Notes: a model not told the origin generated them from the letters alone. Counted from the first letter of the stretch, positions 28,106-37,912 are shown. The stretch: DNA of 64,000 nucleotides from Sphingobacteriales bacterium JAD_PAG50586_3 (GCA_023213195.1 CP096135.1:468923-532922); one strand, 5' to 3'. Numbers and translations are program-made.

Positions 28106-28578
28106 TAATTGTACTTGCGTTCTACCCCCTCTTTGTTAAACAATTTTCCGCAATCGAAACAGCGGTAAATCCAGCTTGTTGCAGGAACAGGAATACCAAT
28201 TAATAATAATATAGCCATAAACCTGCGAGACCGCTCGCGGCGTATATCGTCTGAATTACAAAAGGGGCAATGGGTGCGTTCTGCGATTGTTGCAGCATGG
28301 GTAATATTAGCAGCTACATCATCTGTATCAGGTAATTTTTCCACATCAGATTCTTCAATTATATACCCCGCCTCTACAAGAATATCGTATGCCCGTTGTG
28401 CATCGGCAGTTGCCACCATTACATCTAAACCGCCCGTAGCATTAGAGTACAGCGGGTCCATCTGCACAAAATTCTCATTTTTAATATAGAAGTTAATGCC
28501 CTCTTCTTGCAACAAAGGTTTTACAATGTATAATTCCTGGATGCCATTAAGGGTGGTAACGCGTATAAAGTCGGACAT
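28105..28578 (-). CDS. DUF2007-type protein with zinc ribbon
   Basis: 157 residues. Residues 1-75 (MSDFIRVTTLNGIQELYIVKPLLQEEGINFYIKNENFVQ .. GGLDVMVATADAQRAYDIL) fit the putative signal-transducing DUF2007 domain. The C-terminal half has a CPFCNSDD .. CFDCGK zinc ribbon interrupted by a hydrophobic helix (FMAILLLIGIPVPATSWIY). First gene of a coupled pair. Function unknown. Confidence 0.65.
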   Translation of the reverse strand: MSDFIRVTTLNGIQELYIVKPLLQEEGINFYIKNENFVQMDPLYSNATGGLDVMVATADAQRAYDILVEAGYIIEESDVEKLPDTDDVAANITHAATIAERTHCPFCNSDDIRRERSRRFMAILLLIGIPVPATSWIYRCFDCGKLFNKEGVERKYN

Positions 28579-28597
28579 TTACCAAATATACAAATAG

Positions 28598-29554
28598 CTA
28601 TAAAATAGTTAACGTACCGTGGTAGTCCTTGCCATCGGGCGTATTTAGTATGTAGTAGTATACGCCATCGCTATGCCCGTCGCCGTCCCAGTCGTTTTTA
28701 TAGTCTTTACTTTCGTACACCTTAATGCCCCAGCGGTTGTATATTACTAGTTGTGAATTGGGAACGAGGTTTTCTATTACAAACGTATCGTTAAACCCAT
28801 CGGCTTTGCTTGGGGTAAATACGTTGGGTATTACAATAGGTAGTATAGTCGGCGGTAATATGCTGTCAGGGCATTCGGTAACAATAACATCATCAATATA
28901 ATAATAGGCCCCATACCCCTCTTGCGATTGGTTTGGCGGACTGGCTGTCCACGCATATTGGCTTTGTCCATCGCCATAAAAGTTACCTATTATAATGTGG
29001 GTATAAGCACTGTCTGCAACAAATAAACCGCCTATAGTTGTCCACGCAGAGGTATCGTCTATAATATCCGTTTCCAGTAATTGCGGGGTAGCTGGTATGT
29101 TTTCAATAGTAGAACTATTCATTGGAGCAGTGCGCAGCAAAATACCCAAGCCGTTGCAGGCCATAGATGTTAAATCGGCGGGCGACGCGTAAAACTGCAC
29201 ACAATACTGTGTACCTACTACCAATGGCGATGAAAATTGCATTTGAATATACTCGCGGTACAGGTAGAAAGATGCAGGGTCCATACGGCTCCAAATGCCT
29301 GTGTAGCCACTGCCACTGTGGGGTTGCTGGTAGCCAAATATGTTGTTAGGGGCATCCACATAATTACCCTGCGTAGCGCAGGTATTAAAATAATCGGGTG
29401 TGGAGCCTGTAGGCGATGTGCAACTATTGACATCGCCCAGGTTGCTGTAAAAAGAGGGGCAATTGCTATAGTCCTCAAAATCAAAATTAACAACCAGGCT
29501 TTGCGAAAAAGCTATACATGGAATAAACAACAACAGGTAAACTAGTTTCCTCAT
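28598..29554 (-). CDS. Secreted protein with CHU_C (T9SS type B) sorting domain, copy 1
   Basis: 318 residues; signal peptide MRKLVYLLLFIPCIAFSQ. Residues 20-215 form a jelly-roll-like domain (LVVNFDFEDYSNCPSF .. PDYFNTCATQGNYVDAPNNIFGYQ). Residues 235-318 are the gliding-motility-associated C-terminal domain (IPNVFTPSKADGFNDTFVIENL .. YNRWGIKVYES .. DGVYYYILNTPDGKDYHGTLTIL), which directs export by type IX secretion. Tandem with a close paralogue at 29601-30553 and related to 59357-60291. Ligand or function unknown. Confidence 0.88.
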   Translation of the reverse strand: MRKLVYLLLFIPCIAFSQSLVVNFDFEDYSNCPSFYSNLGDVNSCTSPTGSTPDYFNTCATQGNYVDAPNNIFGYQQPHSGSGYTGIWSRMDPASFYLYREYIQMQFSSPLVVGTQYCVQFYASPADLTSMACNGLGILLRTAPMNSSTIENIPATPQLLETDIIDDTSAWTTIGGLFVADSAYTHIIIGNFYGDGQSQYAWTASPPNQSQEGYGAYYYIDDVIVTECPDSILPPTILPIVIPNVFTPSKADGFNDTFVIENLVPNSQLVIYNRWGIKVYESKDYKNDWDGDGHSDGVYYYILNTPDGKDYHGTLTIL

Positions 29555-29600
29555 AAATACAACTCTTACTAAACTATTGGTATAGCGCAGGGCTATATAA

Positions 29601-30553
29601 TTACAGCTTGGTTATTGTGCCATTATATTTTTTACCATCGGGGGTGGTTAAAACATAGTAGTACACACTATCGGTATTATTACCACCGGTCCAGTCGTTT
29701 TGGTAGCTTTGGCTTTCGTAAACCAAAGTACCCCAGCGGTTATAAACAATTAAGTTTGAACCCGGGGGTAAATTTTCTATTACAAACGCATCGTTTACCC
29801 CATCTGCTTTGCCCGGTGTAAACACATTAGGTATTTTAATTGGCAGTGTTACCACGTTACTATCAGGGCACTCTGTAACCGTTACATCATCCAGATAATA
29901 ATAGGCCCCATAAATATCTTCCAAACCCGGGGGTACTGGCCTGTAAAATCAAACTGCACAATATTATTATCATAAAAATTACCCACTATAAGGTGGGTAT
30001 AAGCCGAGTCGGCAGTAAAAGTGCCCGAAACAGCTACCCAGCCGGTGGTGTCGGCAATAATATCATCCTCTACAATATCGGGGGTTAGTTGCACTATGTC
30101 GGTATTAGGCATCATAAACGTTGCTCCATTCCTAAACAACAGGCCAATACCGCTACAGGCCAGTAAAAACCTGTCGGCGGTAGATACATAAAATGTAACG
30201 CAATACTCTTTGCCTACCTGCAACGGGGCCGACAGTTCCATTTGTACATACTCGCGGTACGAATCCTGCCTAAGGGTGTCTATCAATGCCCAAAAGCCCA
30301 CATAACCGTTACCGGAATGCGGACTTTCGGCTCCAAAAACATTATAAGGCACACCTACCATTCCTCCGGTAGAGCATACGTTAAAATAATCGGGAGATCC
30401 TTCTGTAGGTTCGGTGCAATTATTGGCATCAAGTATATTATAAAGAAACTGCGGGCACTGGCTGTAGCCCTCCAGGTTGTAGTTAAGCACAAGGCTTTGT
30501 GCAACCCCAATTTGCCCAATAAATATCAACGCTATAAGTAGCCTGCTTTTCAT
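29601..30553 (-). CDS. Secreted protein with CHU_C sorting domain, copy 2 (frame shift at 29929-29933)
   Basis: Paralogue of the downstream gene. Signal peptide MKSRLLIALIFIGQIGVAQ, then LVLNYNLEGYSQCPQF .. PDYFNVCSTGGMVGVPYNVFGAE. The frame breaks at C5/G5 29929-29933; one base restored gives FTGQYPPGLEDIYGAYYYLDDVTVTECPD and the CHU_C domain IPNVFTPGKADGVNDAFVIENLPPGSNLIVYNRWG. About 317 residues in all. Exported by type IX secretion; function unknown. Confidence 0.85.
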
Positions 30554-30631
30554 ATAATGTTAGCCTTAAGATAAAATTAGCCATTAATAACGGGGCATAC
30601 AACTACAATATTTGCTGTTTATCGGCAAAAA

Positions 30632-30662
30632 AATCCCTTTGGCCTCACAGCCAAGGGGATTT
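30632..30662. terminator. Hairpin terminator
   Basis: AATCCCTTTGGC / GCCAAGGGGATT around CTCACA, with A run on one side and T run on the other; serves the small minus-strand gene at 30685. Confidence 0.7.
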
Positions 30663-30684
30663 CAATAGTATTTCATGGGTATAA

Positions 30685-30858
30685 TTAGCTGGCTAATTCC
30701 AGAAAATCCTGGTGTACAGAAATGTAAATTTCTGAATCAGTATCTACCTCTTTGCCAACCGGGCTAAGGGTTACGTATGGTTGCTCATCCATACTTATTA
30801 CAGTATAAACCTGTTTGGTTATGCTATTGATAACGGTATCTCCTACTTCAAATTTCAT
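30685..30858 (-). CDS. Small hypothetical protein (57 residues)
   Basis: MKFEVGDTVINSITKQVYTVISMDEQPYVTLSPVGKEVDTDSEIYISVHQ-type sequence ending DFLELAS. It looks like a small beta-barrel (SH3-like) protein: a GDxV start and regular strands. It lies between the groEL terminator and its own terminator, in a sensible codon pattern. I do not recognise the family; reality as a gene rests on the ATG, composition and bounding terminators. Confidence 0.5.
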   Translation of the reverse strand: MKFEVGDTVINSITKQVYTVISMDEQPYVTLSPVGKEVDTDSEIYISVHQDFLELAS

Positions 30859-30954
30859 GCGTCAAAATTATATAGTTATTTTTAATTGCCAAGCCCTATT
30901 TAAGGCAATTTATAAACAACATTGGCTTTTAATAAGCAAGGGCCTTCTAAAATA

Positions 30955-30980
30955 ACAAAGCCCCAGCAAAGGGGCTTTGT
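30955..30980 (-). terminator. Terminator of the groES-groEL unit
   Basis: Stem ACAAAGCCCC / GGGGCTTTGT, loop AGCAAA, 24 bp after the groEL stop. Confidence 0.8.
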
Positions 30981-31003
30981 TCAAATTTCAACTTTCGGTT
31001 GGC

Positions 31004-32631
31004 TTACATCATGCCACCCATGCCGCCGCCCATTGGAGGCATTGCAGGGCCTTCTTCTTTAATGTCGGCAAGTACGCACTCTGTAGTAAGTAACATACCG
31101 GCAATAGAAGCAGCATTTTCTAAAGCAACGCGGCTAACCTTAGTAGGGTCTATAACACCTGCGGCAAAAAGGTTTTCAAAAACCTCAGTACGGGCGTTGT
31201 AACCAAAATCGGCTTTGCCTTCGCGTATTTTTTGTACAATTATAGAACCTTCGCCACCGGCGTTAGCCACAATCTGGCGTATTGGCTCTTCAATAGCACG
31301 TTTAACAATAGCAATACCGTAGTTCTCGTCTTCGTTAATGCCCTTAAGCTCTGTTAAAGCCTCTTGTGCACGAATGTAAGCTACGCCACCACCCGGAACA
31401 ATGCCTTCTTCTACGGCAGCGCGGGTAGCGTGTAAAGCATCGTCAACACGGTCTTTCTTCTCTTTCATTTCTACCTCGGTAGCGGCACCTACATAAAGTA
31501 CAGCCACACCGCCCGACAATTTAGCTAAACGCTCTTGCAGTTTTTCTTTATCGTAATCGCTGGTAGTGTTTTCTATCTGTGCCTTAATTTGACCTACGCG
31601 TGCAGTAATATCGTCTTTAGAACCGGCACCATCAATAATAGTGGTGTTGTCTTTATCAATAGATACTTTCTCGGCACGGCCAAGGTAAGACAGGTCGGCA
31701 TTTTCTAATTTAAAGCCACGCTCTTCTGATATAAGGGTACCACCGGTAAGTATGGCAATATCTTCTAACATAGCCTTACGACGGTCGCCAAAGCCCGGGG
31801 CTTTAACCGCTGCAACGCGTAATGAGCCACGGATTTTGTTTACTACCAAGGTAGCAAGGGCTTCGCCTTCTAAATCTTCAGAAATAATTAATAACGGTTT
31901 GCCGCTTTGTGCTACTTTCTCAAGAATAGGAAGAATCTCTTTCATAGTAGAGATTTTCTTATCGTAAATAAGAATGTATGGGCTTTCCAGTTCAGCAACC
32001 ATTTTGTCTGGGTTGGTAACAAAGTAGGCCGAGCTGTAGCCACGGTCAAACTGCATACCTTCTACTACCTCTACAGTAGTTTCGGTACCTTTGGCTTCTT
32101 CTACAGTAATAACGCCTTCTTTCTTTACTTTACGCATAGCATCGGCAATAAGCTTACCAATAAAAGGGTCGTTATTGGCTGATATAGTACCAACCTGCTC
32201 AATTTTATCGTAATCATCGCCAACGGTTTGAGACATTTTAGCCAAAGCGCCAACAACAGCCTCAACAGCTTTGTCAATACCGCGTTTTAAATCCATTGGG
32301 TTAGCACCTGCGGCAACGTTTTTTAAACCTGCAGTTACAATAGCCTGGGCCAATACTGTAGCGGTAGTAGTACCATCGCCCGCAATATCAGCAGTTTTAG
32401 AGGCTACTTCTTTAAGCATTTGGGCACCCATGTTTTCTACAGGGTCTTTAAGCTCAATTTCTTTAGCAACAGTTACACCATCTTTAGTTATAGATGGAGA
32501 ACCGTATTTTTTATCAATAATTACGTTACGGCCTTTAGGACCAAGAGTAACTTTTACGGCGTTAGCCAATATGTCTACACCGCGCTTTAAAGCGTCGCGT
32601 GCTTAAGGTTGAAGGTGATATCTTTAGCCAT
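31004..32631 (-). CDS. groEL: Chaperonin GroEL (frame shift near 32604)
   Basis: 60-kDa chaperonin that folds proteins in the GroEL/GroES cage. From ATG 32631 it reads MAKDITFNL, then a stop in frame; inserting one base at 32604-32605 gives ..[28 protein letters not shown], the exact family sequence. [29 protein letters not shown] and the C-terminal GGGMGGMM tail are present. Since groEL is essential and no second copy is seen, the shift is almost certainly a sequence error. Paired with groES 44 bp upstream. Confidence 0.96.
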
Positions 32632-32675
32632 TTTTCTTAGCGTTTATTTATTTATTAATTGTTAGAATGGATGTA

Positions 32676-32954
32676 TTAAACAATAGCGTAAATATCAGAC
32701 TCACGCATAATAAGGTAGTCTTTGCCCTCTACTGTAATCTCAGTACCCGAGTATTTTCCGTAAAGAATTTTGTCGCCGGCTTTAACAGTAAGCGGCTCGT
32801 CTTTTTTACCGTTACCAACAGCAATAACAACACCGTGTTGCGGCTTTTCTTTAGCTGTATCAGGAATGAACAATCCGCTGGCGGTTTTTTCTTCAGCGGC
32901 AGCAGGCTCAACCAGCACGCGGTCGGCCAGTGGGGTAATGTTTACTTTAGACAT
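32676..32954 (-). CDS. groES: Co-chaperonin GroES
   Basis: 92 residues from [17 protein letters not shown]. The mobile loop is [33 protein letters not shown] and [13 protein letters not shown] complete the family pattern. The frame is open further upstream, but Met 32954 is the conserved start. No CIRCE element (TTAGCACTC dyad) is seen before it. Confidence 0.96.
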   Translation of the reverse strand: MSKVNITPLADRVLVEPAAAEEKTASGLFIPDTAKEKPQHGVVIAVGNGKKDEPLTVKAGDKILYGKYSGTEITVEGKDYLIMRESDIYAIV

Positions 32955-33005
32955 ATTCGTATAATTTTTAATGTTATGGTTAAACTTTAATGTGTTAAAA
33001 CAACA

Positions 33006-33035
33006 AACGGTTGGCATATTCTATGCCAACCGTTT
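33006..33035 (-). terminator. Terminator between secG and groES
   Basis: Perfect 13-bp stem AACGGTTGGCATA / TATGCCAACCGTT with a three-base loop, 75 bp after the secG stop; suggests groES has its own promoter. Confidence 0.7.
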
Positions 33036-33109
33036 TATCTGTGTTTTTTTACGACAAATTTTCAAAAACATGACAATCCGTGTATTTACGGTTTGCCAGT
33101 TTGACAGTC

Positions 33110-33442
33110 TTACTCGCCTGTTGGTGCCGGAGCTGCCGGTTGTGTGGCAGGGGCATTTGCAGGAGCGTCTGTAGTTGCTGCACCGTCTTTAGCTAACGAT
33201 TCTTTTTTAGCGCCTGAAGTAGTGCCACCAACTACTGATGACATAATAGCTAACACAATAAGTGCCGAAGCTAAACCCCAAGTTGCTTTTTCTAAAAAGT
33301 CGGTAGTGCGGCGTACGCCAAACATTTGGCCTGAAGACTGGAAGCCTGAAGCTAAACCACCACCTTTTGAGTTTTGTACCAACACTACTAAAATTAGCAG
33401 TATTGAAACGATTATAATAATTACTGTTAATGCTGAAGCCAT
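33110..33442 (-). CDS. secG: Preprotein translocase subunit SecG
   Basis: 110 residues, two membrane helices (ALTVIIIIVSILLILVVLVQ and ATWGLASALIVLAIMSSVV) around the conserved loop NSKGGGLASGFQSSGQMFGVRRTTDFLEKAT. The C-terminal Ala/Pro-rich tail is common in Bacteroidota. Fourth gene of the sigma-54 regulator–lptE–TPR–secG unit. Confidence 0.94.
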   Translation of the reverse strand: MASALTVIIIIVSILLILVVLVQNSKGGGLASGFQSSGQMFGVRRTTDFLEKATWGLASALIVLAIMSSVVGGTTSGAKKESLAKDGAATTDAPANAPATQPAAPAPTGE

Positions 33443-33457
33443 TTTATTAAAGTATTT

Positions 33458-34768
33458 TTAACTCTCTTTTTGTTTCAAAAATTCAATTTGGGCGGCAAAG
33501 TAAGTGCTTTTTTCGGTATTTAGCAAGCTTAATTTTTCGTAAATGCGTATTGCCTTGGGTATATTGCCCTGCGCGGCATACACTTTAGCCAGCGTTTCGC
33601 TTACAATATCCTCATCATCGGTCATGCTTTTTCTAGATGCGTTGGCGGGCGAGAAAAACTCTGCCTTTTGAGGCACTATGCGGGGTTCGGCGGCTATAAA
33701 CTTATCTATAAGGTCTTTAGGGTTGGGCTTTTCTTCCTCTGTTTTCTGCTCTTGGGTAGTAGCCTCGGCACCCGGTACGGTATGGTCTTTTATAAAGTGC
33801 AGCCAATCGCTAAACGACAGGTTATCGGGCACCTCTTCTACAGGTTTAGCAACCATTGCGGGTTCTATTACCACTTTAGCTGCTTCTTGGGCAATAGCCA
33901 CCTCTTCTTCTGTCTCGGCAATGCTTTGTGGCACAGGGTGCTCATCTTCTTTAGCAGGTTCTTTCTCCAGTAGCGACAGGTAGTCAATCTCCGGCACAAT
34001 ACCCGAAATAGCATCTTCTATAACAGGCTCAGGTTCAACAACCAATGGCTTTTCCTCTTTAGGGGCATCGCCAAGGTCTATTACTATGGGTTTAATGGCT
34101 GTTGGCCTGGCATTTTCTTCCGCTTTAAACTCTACAGGTTTAGTAACCGGCACTTCGGGTGTTATTTCCTCAGTAACGGGTTCTACAGGTTTATCCTCCT
34201 CAACAATAGGCATACTCTCCCCACTCCTTACTCCTCGCTCCTCACTTCTCTCTTCCCTCTCCTCACTAATAATAATAGGCCTTATTGCGGTTACCGCTGG
34301 CAATTCTATAACAGGCTCAACAGGTTTATCTTCAGCAACAGGTTCTTCCACAACCGGCTCTGCTTCAACAACGGGTTCAACCACCGGCTCATCAATAATA
34401 ATAGGCTTTATAGCTGTAGTCTGAATTTCTTCAACCGATTCTACCAGTTTTTCTTCTACTACCGGATGCACCTCCGCACCCTTTTCAATGTTCTGCTCGC
34501 TACTCTCTCCTCTCTCCTCTCTCCTCTCTTCTAATGCTTCCGGGTGAATAACCTCAAACAGCCTCCTACGGTCGGTAATGGCAGCAGCTATGCGTTTAAG
34601 TGTTTTATCAAAGGCAATATCATTCTCATTATGCAAGGCTTTAACCAACAGCACCTTAGCCGACTGAAAGTAAGGATAGCCGGTTTCAACCTCCCGCAAG
34701 CCGGGCAGCGCATCTGCCGTGGCAGTTGCAGGGTTTTTAACCAGTGCTATAAAGTTGTCCTTTTTCAA
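33458..34768 (-). CDS. Tetratricopeptide-like protein with long disordered middle
   Basis: 436 residues. Residues 1-75 (MKKDNFIALVKNPATATADALPGLREVETGYPYFQSAKVLL) and the last 60 (DIVSETLAKVYAAQGNIPKAIRIYEKLSLLNTEKSTYFAAQIEFL) form helical/TPR parts; the middle 250 are Pro/Glu/Val repeats (EEPVAEDKPVEPVIE). The start is a TTG one base after the lptE stop (TAAATTG), so translation is coupled. The gene occupies the slot of a conserved hypothetical protein in this Bacteroidota operon. Two stretches (34212-34268, 34495-34535) are made of GAGGAGAGAGG-type simple repeats. Function unknown. Confidence 0.75.
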   Translation of the reverse strand: MKKDNFIALVKNPATATADALPGLREVETGYPYFQSAKVLLVKALHNENDIAFDKTLKRIAAAITDRRRLFEVIHPEALEERREERGESSEQNIEKGAEVHPVVEEKLVESVEEIQTTAIKPIIIDEPVVEPVVEAEPVVEEPVAEDKPVEPVIELPAVTAIRPIIISEEREERSEERGVRSGESMPIVEEDKPVEPVTEEITPEVPVTKPVEFKAEENARPTAIKPIVIDLGDAPKEEKPLVVEPEPVIEDAISGIVPEIDYLSLLEKEPAKEDEHPVPQSIAETEEEVAIAQEAAKVVIEPAMVAKPVEEVPDNLSFSDWLHFIKDHTVPGAEATTQEQKTEEEKPNPKDLIDKFIAAEPRIVPQKAEFFSPANASRKSMTDDEDIVSETLAKVYAAQGNIPKAIRIYEKLSLLNTEKSTYFAAQIEFLKQKES

Positions 34769-34769
34769 T

Positions 34770-35276
34770 TTACCAGTTAATTACCGCCTTGTTAAATATA
34801 TCCTGCACCAATTGGCTGTTAATGTCTTTTATCAAATCGGCCTCTACAGCATTCAATGGCACACTCGACTGCCAATCGGCAAAGCGTGAAAACGATTGCT
34901 CAAAATTTTTGGTATCATCCAGCTTGTTTTCAAACTTAACCATTACCGTTATGGTTAGCCTGTTCAGCGCCGCGGTTTGGTTGCCTGTAACAGCTACGGG
35001 AGCTACGTTGTACGATGATATATAGCCTTCAAAATGCAAATCGCCATTGGTAGGCACCAGCGATAAACGCGTTTGACCCACAAACAAATCTCTTAACGAC
35101 TCTGTAAACGCCTGCGCCAACGTTGGCTGAATAATAGTAGCCGTATTGGTAAATGTTGTTACTGATACTGTTTTAGCCGCACCGGTAGAACCACCCGTAA
35201 ACGAGTAGCCCAATTTACAGCCCGTGCAACCGGTAAGCAGCAACGTTAGTATTGATATGTACAGTAGTTTCTTCAT
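34770..35276 (-). CDS. lptE: LptE-family lipoprotein
   Basis: 168 residues from MKKLLYISILTLLLTGCTGC, lipobox LTGC. KLGYSFTGGSTGAAKTVSVTTFTNTATIIQPTLAQAFTESLRDLF and LVPTNGDLHFEGYISSYNVAPVAV are the LptE pattern. It plugs LptD and helps insert lipopolysaccharide in the outer membrane. The operon position after the sigma-54 regulator supports the call. Confidence 0.88.
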   Translation of the reverse strand: MKKLLYISILTLLLTGCTGCKLGYSFTGGSTGAAKTVSVTTFTNTATIIQPTLAQAFTESLRDLFVGQTRLSLVPTNGDLHFEGYISSYNVAPVAVTGNQTAALNRLTITVMVKFENKLDDTKNFEQSFSRFADWQSSVPLNAVEADLIKDINSQLVQDIFNKAVINW

Positions 35277-35282
35277 TTTTAC

Positions 35283-35337
35283 CACCCCCGTCAAGACTTT
35301 TGTCTTGACACCCCTCCTAAATTTAGGCGGGGGAATT
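35283..35337. repeat. Palindromic intergenic element
   Basis: Outer frame CACCCCC .. CCCCTCCTAAATTTAGG-GGGGG and inner hairpin GTCAAGAC-TTTT-GTCTTGAC. Confidence 0.65.
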
Positions 35338-35340
35338 GTT

Positions 35341-35709
35341 CTATGTATTAATTTCTTTTACTATTTCTTCAAGTACCCAATTAATGTTGTTTTCTACATC
35401 AGGATTTTTAAATCGTATTACTTTAATACTTAACTCGTTCAAATATCTGGTGCGGGCATCATCATATATCATCTCCTCTTCCTCCAAATGGTGTAGCCCG
35501 TCTAATTCAATTGCCAACATATGAGCAGGACAATAAAAATCCAATATATAATTTCCTACACTATGTTGCCTTCTAAATTTATATCCCTTTAATTTTTTGC
35601 CTTTCAATTCGTCCCACAACAATTTTTCTGCCGACGTAGCCTCATTTCTGAGCTCACGCCTGTATTCTTTCATTTCAGACAGGTTATGCAATTGCGTTCC
35701 AAACTTCAT
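35341..35709 (-). CDS. DUF559 endonuclease-like protein
   Basis: 122 residues. RRELRNEATSAEKLLWDELKGKKLKGYKFRRQHSVGNYILDFYCPAHMLAIELDG-type sequence is the DUF559/Vsr-like nuclease domain (ExxLW, FRRQ, DFYCP, ExDG). Such proteins are small, single-domain and often scattered by transfer. It is set between palindromic elements and splits the sigma-54 regulator from lptE, so it looks like a later arrival. Target unknown. Confidence 0.85.
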   Translation of the reverse strand: MKFGTQLHNLSEMKEYRRELRNEATSAEKLLWDELKGKKLKGYKFRRQHSVGNYILDFYCPAHMLAIELDGLHHLEEEEMIYDDARTRYLNELSIKVIRFKNPDVENNINWVLEEIVKEINT

Positions 35710-35763
35710 TTTTAGTATTAAACACCCCCTCCTATCTTAGGAGGGGGCAGGAGGTGGTAGTCT

Positions 35764-37008
35764 TTACTCCAAGTTATACTCTTTTATCTTTCTATACAAT
35801 GTCCTTTCTGATATGCCTAGTTCTTTTGCGGCATTGCGGCGGCGGCCTTTGTTTTTGTCCAATGCGCGTTTTATCAGTTCCAGTTCACGCTCTTGTAACG
35901 ATAGCGACTCTACCTCAATTTCCTTAGGCTGTTGCATTGGGGTGCTATTGTAGCCCGTGGGTTGTTGGCGCTGTGGCATTATCTCTAAACCGGTGTTACG
36001 GTGCAATACGGGCTCATCATCATCGTGTTGCAGTTGGTGCAACATAGGTGTGCTTTCCTGCTGAAACTCAACGCCCGAAGTGCCAGTGTGAAGCAAATCG
36101 GCTACTACTTTTTTAAGGTCAGATATGTCGCGCTTCATGTCAAACAACACCTTATACAATATCTCGCGTTCCGATAGGTCTGTATTGCCACCCTCAGGCT
36201 TATACAAGGCAGGCAGGTTGCTAACGTTGTTATCGGGCAAATATTTTATTACCACATCGGCAGTAACGTTACGCTCCTTCTCCAAAATAGAAATTTGCTC
36301 AGCCACGTTTTTCAACTGGCGAATGTTGCCCGGCCAGCGGTAGTTTACCAAAACTGTTTGGGCCTGTTCATCTAACCGTACCGATGGCATTTTGTATTTC
36401 TCGGCAAAGTCGGCGGCAAACTTGCGAAATATTAAGGGGATATCCTCTTTACGCTCTCTTAACGACGGTACAAAAATGGGTACCGTGTTTAAGCGATAAT
36501 ACAAATCCTCTCTAAACTTGCCCTTAGCCACAGCCTCGGGAATGTTTACGTTGGTAGCCGCTACTACACGCACCTGTGTTTTTTGCACTTTTGATGAGCC
36601 CACGCGGATAAACTCGCCACTCTCTAACACCCTCAACAAGCGCACTTGCGTAAGCAACGGAAGCTCGGCCACCTCATCTAAAAAGATGGTGCCTCCATCT
36701 GCCACCTCAAAGTACCCTTTGCGGGCCTCGTTAGCTCCGGTAAAAGAGCCTTTTTCGTGGCCAAACAATTCGGAGTCTATAGTCCCCTCGGGTATGGCGC
36801 CGCAGTTTACAGCAATAAAGCTGCTGTGCTTGCGCGGACTTAAATTGTGTATGATTTTAGAAAACACCTCTTTACCTACGCCGCTTTCGCCGGTTATCAG
36901 CACGCTCATATCGGTAGCTGCTACCTGGTAGGCTGTTTCCAAGGCACGGTCTAGCATGGGCGAGTTACCCAAAATGCCAAACCGTTGTTTAATATCCTGA
37001 ACTGTCAT
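35764..37008 (-). CDS. Sigma-54-interacting transcriptional regulator
   Basis: 414 residues. AAA+ domain: Walker A GESGVGKE near residue 40, the sigma-54 contact loop GSFTGA (GAFTGA variant), Walker B GGTIFLDEV, and the R-finger region REDLYYRLN. The C-terminal Fis-type helix-turn-helix is RRRNAAKELGISERTLYRKI. There is no receiver or sensor domain ahead of the AAA+ part. First gene of the conserved envelope operon with lptE and secG. Confidence 0.93.
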   Translation of the reverse strand: MTVQDIKQRFGILGNSPMLDRALETAYQVAATDMSVLITGESGVGKEVFSKIIHNLSPRKHSSFIAVNCGAIPEGTIDSELFGHEKGSFTGANEARKGYFEVADGGTIFLDEVAELPLLTQVRLLRVLESGEFIRVGSSKVQKTQVRVVAATNVNIPEAVAKGKFREDLYYRLNTVPIFVPSLRERKEDIPLIFRKFAADFAEKYKMPSVRLDEQAQTVLVNYRWPGNIRQLKNVAEQISILEKERNVTADVVIKYLPDNNVSNLPALYKPEGGNTDLSEREILYKVLFDMKRDISDLKKVVADLLHTGTSGVEFQQESTPMLHQLQHDDDEPVLHRNTGLEIMPQRQQPTGYNSTPMQQPKEIEVESLSLQERELELIKRALDKNKGRRRNAAKELGISERTLYRKIKEYNLE

Positions 37009-37292
37009 TATTTCTCTATCTCAATAATCCTACTAACCTAGGATTTGTTGACAAAGTTAAAAAAATGCGACAGGTTGGCAGGAAAAGACATCCTATAAAT
37101 TTACTTTATCACACCAAAGAAGATATTCCTAACTTTGGTATTAGAGCTGCGATACAGATAGGGCTGTAAGGGGTCGGGGGTCAGGGTTCAGAAATTAGAA
37201 ATTAGAACAGAATTATACTATAGTTCAGTGTGAGGAATAATACAGCACTAGGCTTTAGCCTCAGGTGGCCATATAAAACTGGACAAAATTTA

Positions 37293-37358
37293 CTTAACCC
37301 CGCACTTTAGTGTGGGGACAACACAAAGTAGCGCAACTATTGGGCTTTAGCCCTGACT
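37293..37358 (+). repeat. REP sequence, upstream copy 1 of the transposase gene
   Basis: 66 bp; contains hairpin CCCCGCAC-TTTA-GTGTGGGG and GGGCTTTAGCCC. Identical to copy 2, 93 bp later. Confidence 0.8.
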
Positions 37359-37385
37359 ATTGATAGATTAGATTGAGAAACTCTG

Positions 37386-37451
37386 CTTAACCCCGCACTT
37401 TAGTGTGGGGACAACACAAAGTAGCGCAACTATTGGGCTTTAGCCCTGACT
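37386..37451 (+). repeat. REP sequence, upstream copy 2
   Basis: Same 66 bp as 37293-37358, ending 27 bp before the transposase start. Confidence 0.8.
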
Positions 37452-37478
37452 TTTATATTTTAGCCAAAAACGAAGAAT

Positions 37479-37912
37479 ATGTCTTACGCAAAAATATGGG
37501 TACATATAGTCTGGGGTACTAAAAACCGCGAGCCTGTTTTAGACAAAAATGCTTAAGGACATTACTGTTTGAACACATAAGGAGCAATGCAAAAGAGAAA
37601 GGTATTTACATTGATTTCATAAACGGAATGCCAGAACATATCCATTGCCTAGTTGCATTAAATGCAGACATTCCATTATCTAAAACACTACAATTACTTA
37701 AAGGGGAATCTGCCTTTTGGGCTAATAAAGAGGGATTAATTAAAGGAAAACTTGAATGGGCACATGAATACTTTGCAGGCTCTGTTAGTGAATCGCAAGT
37801 AGATAAAGTAAGAGAGTACATTAAAAATCAGGAAGAGCATCATCGTAAAATAACTTTTAAGGAAGAATTTGATGCTTTTATAGAAAAGTATAAATTAGAA
37901 GTTCAGGGCTAA
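37479..37912 (+). CDS. REP-associated tyrosine transposase (RAYT, IS200/IS605 TnpA-like; frame shift at 37545-37549)
   Basis: About 145 residues: MSYAKIWVHIVWGTKNREPVLD, then after restoring one A in A5 (37545-37549) KCLRTLLFEHIRSNAKEKG and INGMPEHIHCLVALN, the HUH motif. The catalytic Tyr is in the following helix region (VREYIKNQEEHH, where family members carry the Y). Two REP copies precede it and an inverted one overlaps its stop codon, the standard RAYT layout. The enzyme is thought to cut and spread REPs. The gene itself lacks IS ends and is probably domesticated. Confidence 0.88.

Noticed and set aside
32955..33110. CIRCE heat-shock operator before groES
   Set aside because: No TTAGCACTC-N9-GAGTGCTAA dyad is present; the dyad there (33006-33035) is a terminator-like hairpin.
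37293..37451. Two identical 66-bp repeats as CRISPR or tandem duplication
   Set aside because: Palindromic content and the adjoining RAYT gene with an inverted third copy identify them as REP sequences.
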